A stretch of 5,162 bases of DNA from Flavobacteriales bacterium UBA4660 (lineage in GTDB: Bacteria; Bacteroidota; Bacteroidia; Flavobacteriales_D; Sanyastnellaceae). Position 1 is the first letter of the stretch. Every line of letters starts with the position of its first letter. Positions 4,230-5,162 of this stretch are shown here, one piece after another. The stretch covers positions 1 through 5,162 of the forward strand of contig DHLU01000023.1 of NCBI GenBank assembly GCA_002405435.1, written 5' to 3'. The notes beneath the pieces were generated by a model, which worked only from the letters and a program-made list of their open reading frames with translations, made no database searches and was not told the origin of the DNA. The translations under genes were made by a program, and so were the position numbers.

Positions 4230-5162
4230 TCAGGAATAATGCGACCTGATCATCTGATGCAGCTTGCGGTTATAGTCGTCGCGCATCCAGGTCAGGTAAC
4301 TCTCGGTACTCTTGGCAATACAATAACTGTAGTGTTTGATTCTGCTTTTGATATCGGGTTCCAGCAGCCGCATCAGTTCGAGCCCGTCAAATACATCTTC
4401 CGCATTCTCGGCGATGATACGCAAGTGTTGCCGAAGAGAAATATCCAGTACATCTTTGGTTTTGCCCCCCACCCGCATGATACGGGTATATTCCTCCGCC
4501 ACATCAAAGAAAACGTCTTTGGATTTGGAAAAACGCACACGCACGTCTGGACTCATTTCATACTTCATCTCCCGTTCGAGCTGATCGTCGCTTACGATGG
4601 TCTCGATATAGGCATTCGGGTGACGGAAGATGTCTTTCCAGTCAATGGCCTGTTCCCATAGACCGAACCTGCGCGCGTTATTTCCGATGTCGATCACCTT
4701 GAAAGTGCTCTTGCCCGGAATCACCCGGGAGCCGCGGCCAATTATTTGGTGGTAAAGGGTCAGCGACTTGGTGGCGCGGTTGAGGATGATGGTCTCCACC
4801 GTCGGTTCATCGAAGCCGGTAGTCAGGATAGACACCGATGTAAGAATCGCATTTTTGCACTCGCGGAACCAGTCGAGAATATCTCTCCGCTCCTGGTCGC
4901 TGTGGGTATTGTCGAGGTGTTTTACCGGATAGCCGGCGGTTTCAAACAGCTGCAGCACCTGTTTGCTCGTGTTGATCCCATTGTTGAAGATCAGCGTTTT
5001 GGTCCCTTTGGCCACCTGCTCGTAGGCATAGAGCAGTTTTTCCTGCATAAAAAAGTTGCCGTAGAGCTTTTCCGACGAACTGACAGTATAATCGCCGTTG
5101 ATGCCCACCTTGAGGGAGTGCAGGCTGACATCGTAGCTGTAGGTGGTCGCTTTGGAAAGAAT
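4230..5162 (-). CDS. Superfamily 2 DEAD/DEAH-type helicase, C-terminal 310 residues (partial at right edge)
   Basis: The frame is open to the window edge, so the N-terminal ATPase half (Walker A, DExx box) is outside. A GTG at 5106-5108 is internal, not a start. The visible part is a RecA-like helicase C domain. Motif IV-like KTLIFNN lies at fragment residues 55-61, motif V ILTTGFDEP at 112-120, and motif VI QIIGRGSR at 139-146 with its arginine fingers. The wording TTGFDEP...LYHQIIGRGSR resembles the SSL2/RadD group (COG1061) of DNA-repair-type helicases, which unwind or remodel nucleic acid using ATP. After the core comes IDIGNNARRFGLWEQ (157-171), then roughly 140 residues, rich in charged residues, that I do not recognise. 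The next gene downstream on the strand is AHSA1, separated by 130 bp. DNA versus RNA substrate is undetermined. Confidence 0.88.
   Translation of the reverse strand: MLSKATTYSYDVSLHSLKVGINGDYTVSSSEKLYGNFFMQEKLLYAYEQVAKGTKTLIFNNGINTSKQVLQLFETAGYPVKHLDNTHSDQERRDILDWFRECKNAILTSVSILTTGFDEPTVETIILNRATKSLTLYHQIIGRGSRVIPGKSTFKVIDIGNNARRFGLWEQAIDWKDIFRHPNAYIETIVSDDQLEREMKYEMSPDVRVRFSKSKDVFFDVAEEYTRIMRVGGKTKDVLDISLRQHLRIIAENAEDVFDGLELMRLLEPDIKSRIKHYSYCIAKSTESYLTWMRDDYNRKLHQMIRSHYS

Overview
The window looks like chromosomal housekeeping DNA from a member of the Bacteroidota with moderate to fairly high G+C (judged by eye). The CTP synthase N-terminus carries the [13 protein letters not shown] signature I associate with Bacteroidota PyrG. 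The DtxR-family regulator begins with an ENYLK-like motif. Gene starts lack Shine-Dalgarno sequences, and a TAnnTTTG-type promoter element lies in front of pyrG. I cannot name a genus. No RNA gene, mobile element, CRISPR array or phage signature was found, and no gene-free stretch exceeds about 135 bp.

Layout from left to right: the first 79 codons of pyrG (minus strand, running off the left edge); a two-gene minus-strand unit with a SixA-like histidine phosphatase followed by an AI-2E-family membrane transporter, overlapping by ATGA; a 135-bp divergent intergenic region; a two-gene plus-strand operon with a DtxR/MntR-type metal-dependent repressor followed by a GufA-like ZIP metal transporter, also overlapping by ATGA; a short convergent gap; a minus-strand AHSA1/SRPBCC protein; and the C-terminal part of a superfamily 2 helicase (minus strand, running off the right edge).

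The most informative part is the regulator-ZIP operon and its promoter. A perfect DtxR-type box (ATTAGG-4-CCTAAT) lies 47 bp before the regulator start, and a degenerate second box is centred 22 bp further on, across the presumed promoter. Together with the regulator's intact metal-sensing residues and the coupled transporter, this suggests an autorepressed metal-uptake unit that closes when the metal is plentiful. The regulator has Glu where DtxR has Cys102, which favours a manganese-type site, but the metal cannot be fixed from sequence. Because the box sits between divergent genes, it could also affect the phosphatase-transporter pair.

I see no convincing new multi-gene system. The less ordinary points are regulatory: the paired metal boxes, an 8-codon upstream ORF with UUCG-type mini-hairpins that abuts the regulator start, and a perfect inverted repeat filling the very short pyrG leader.
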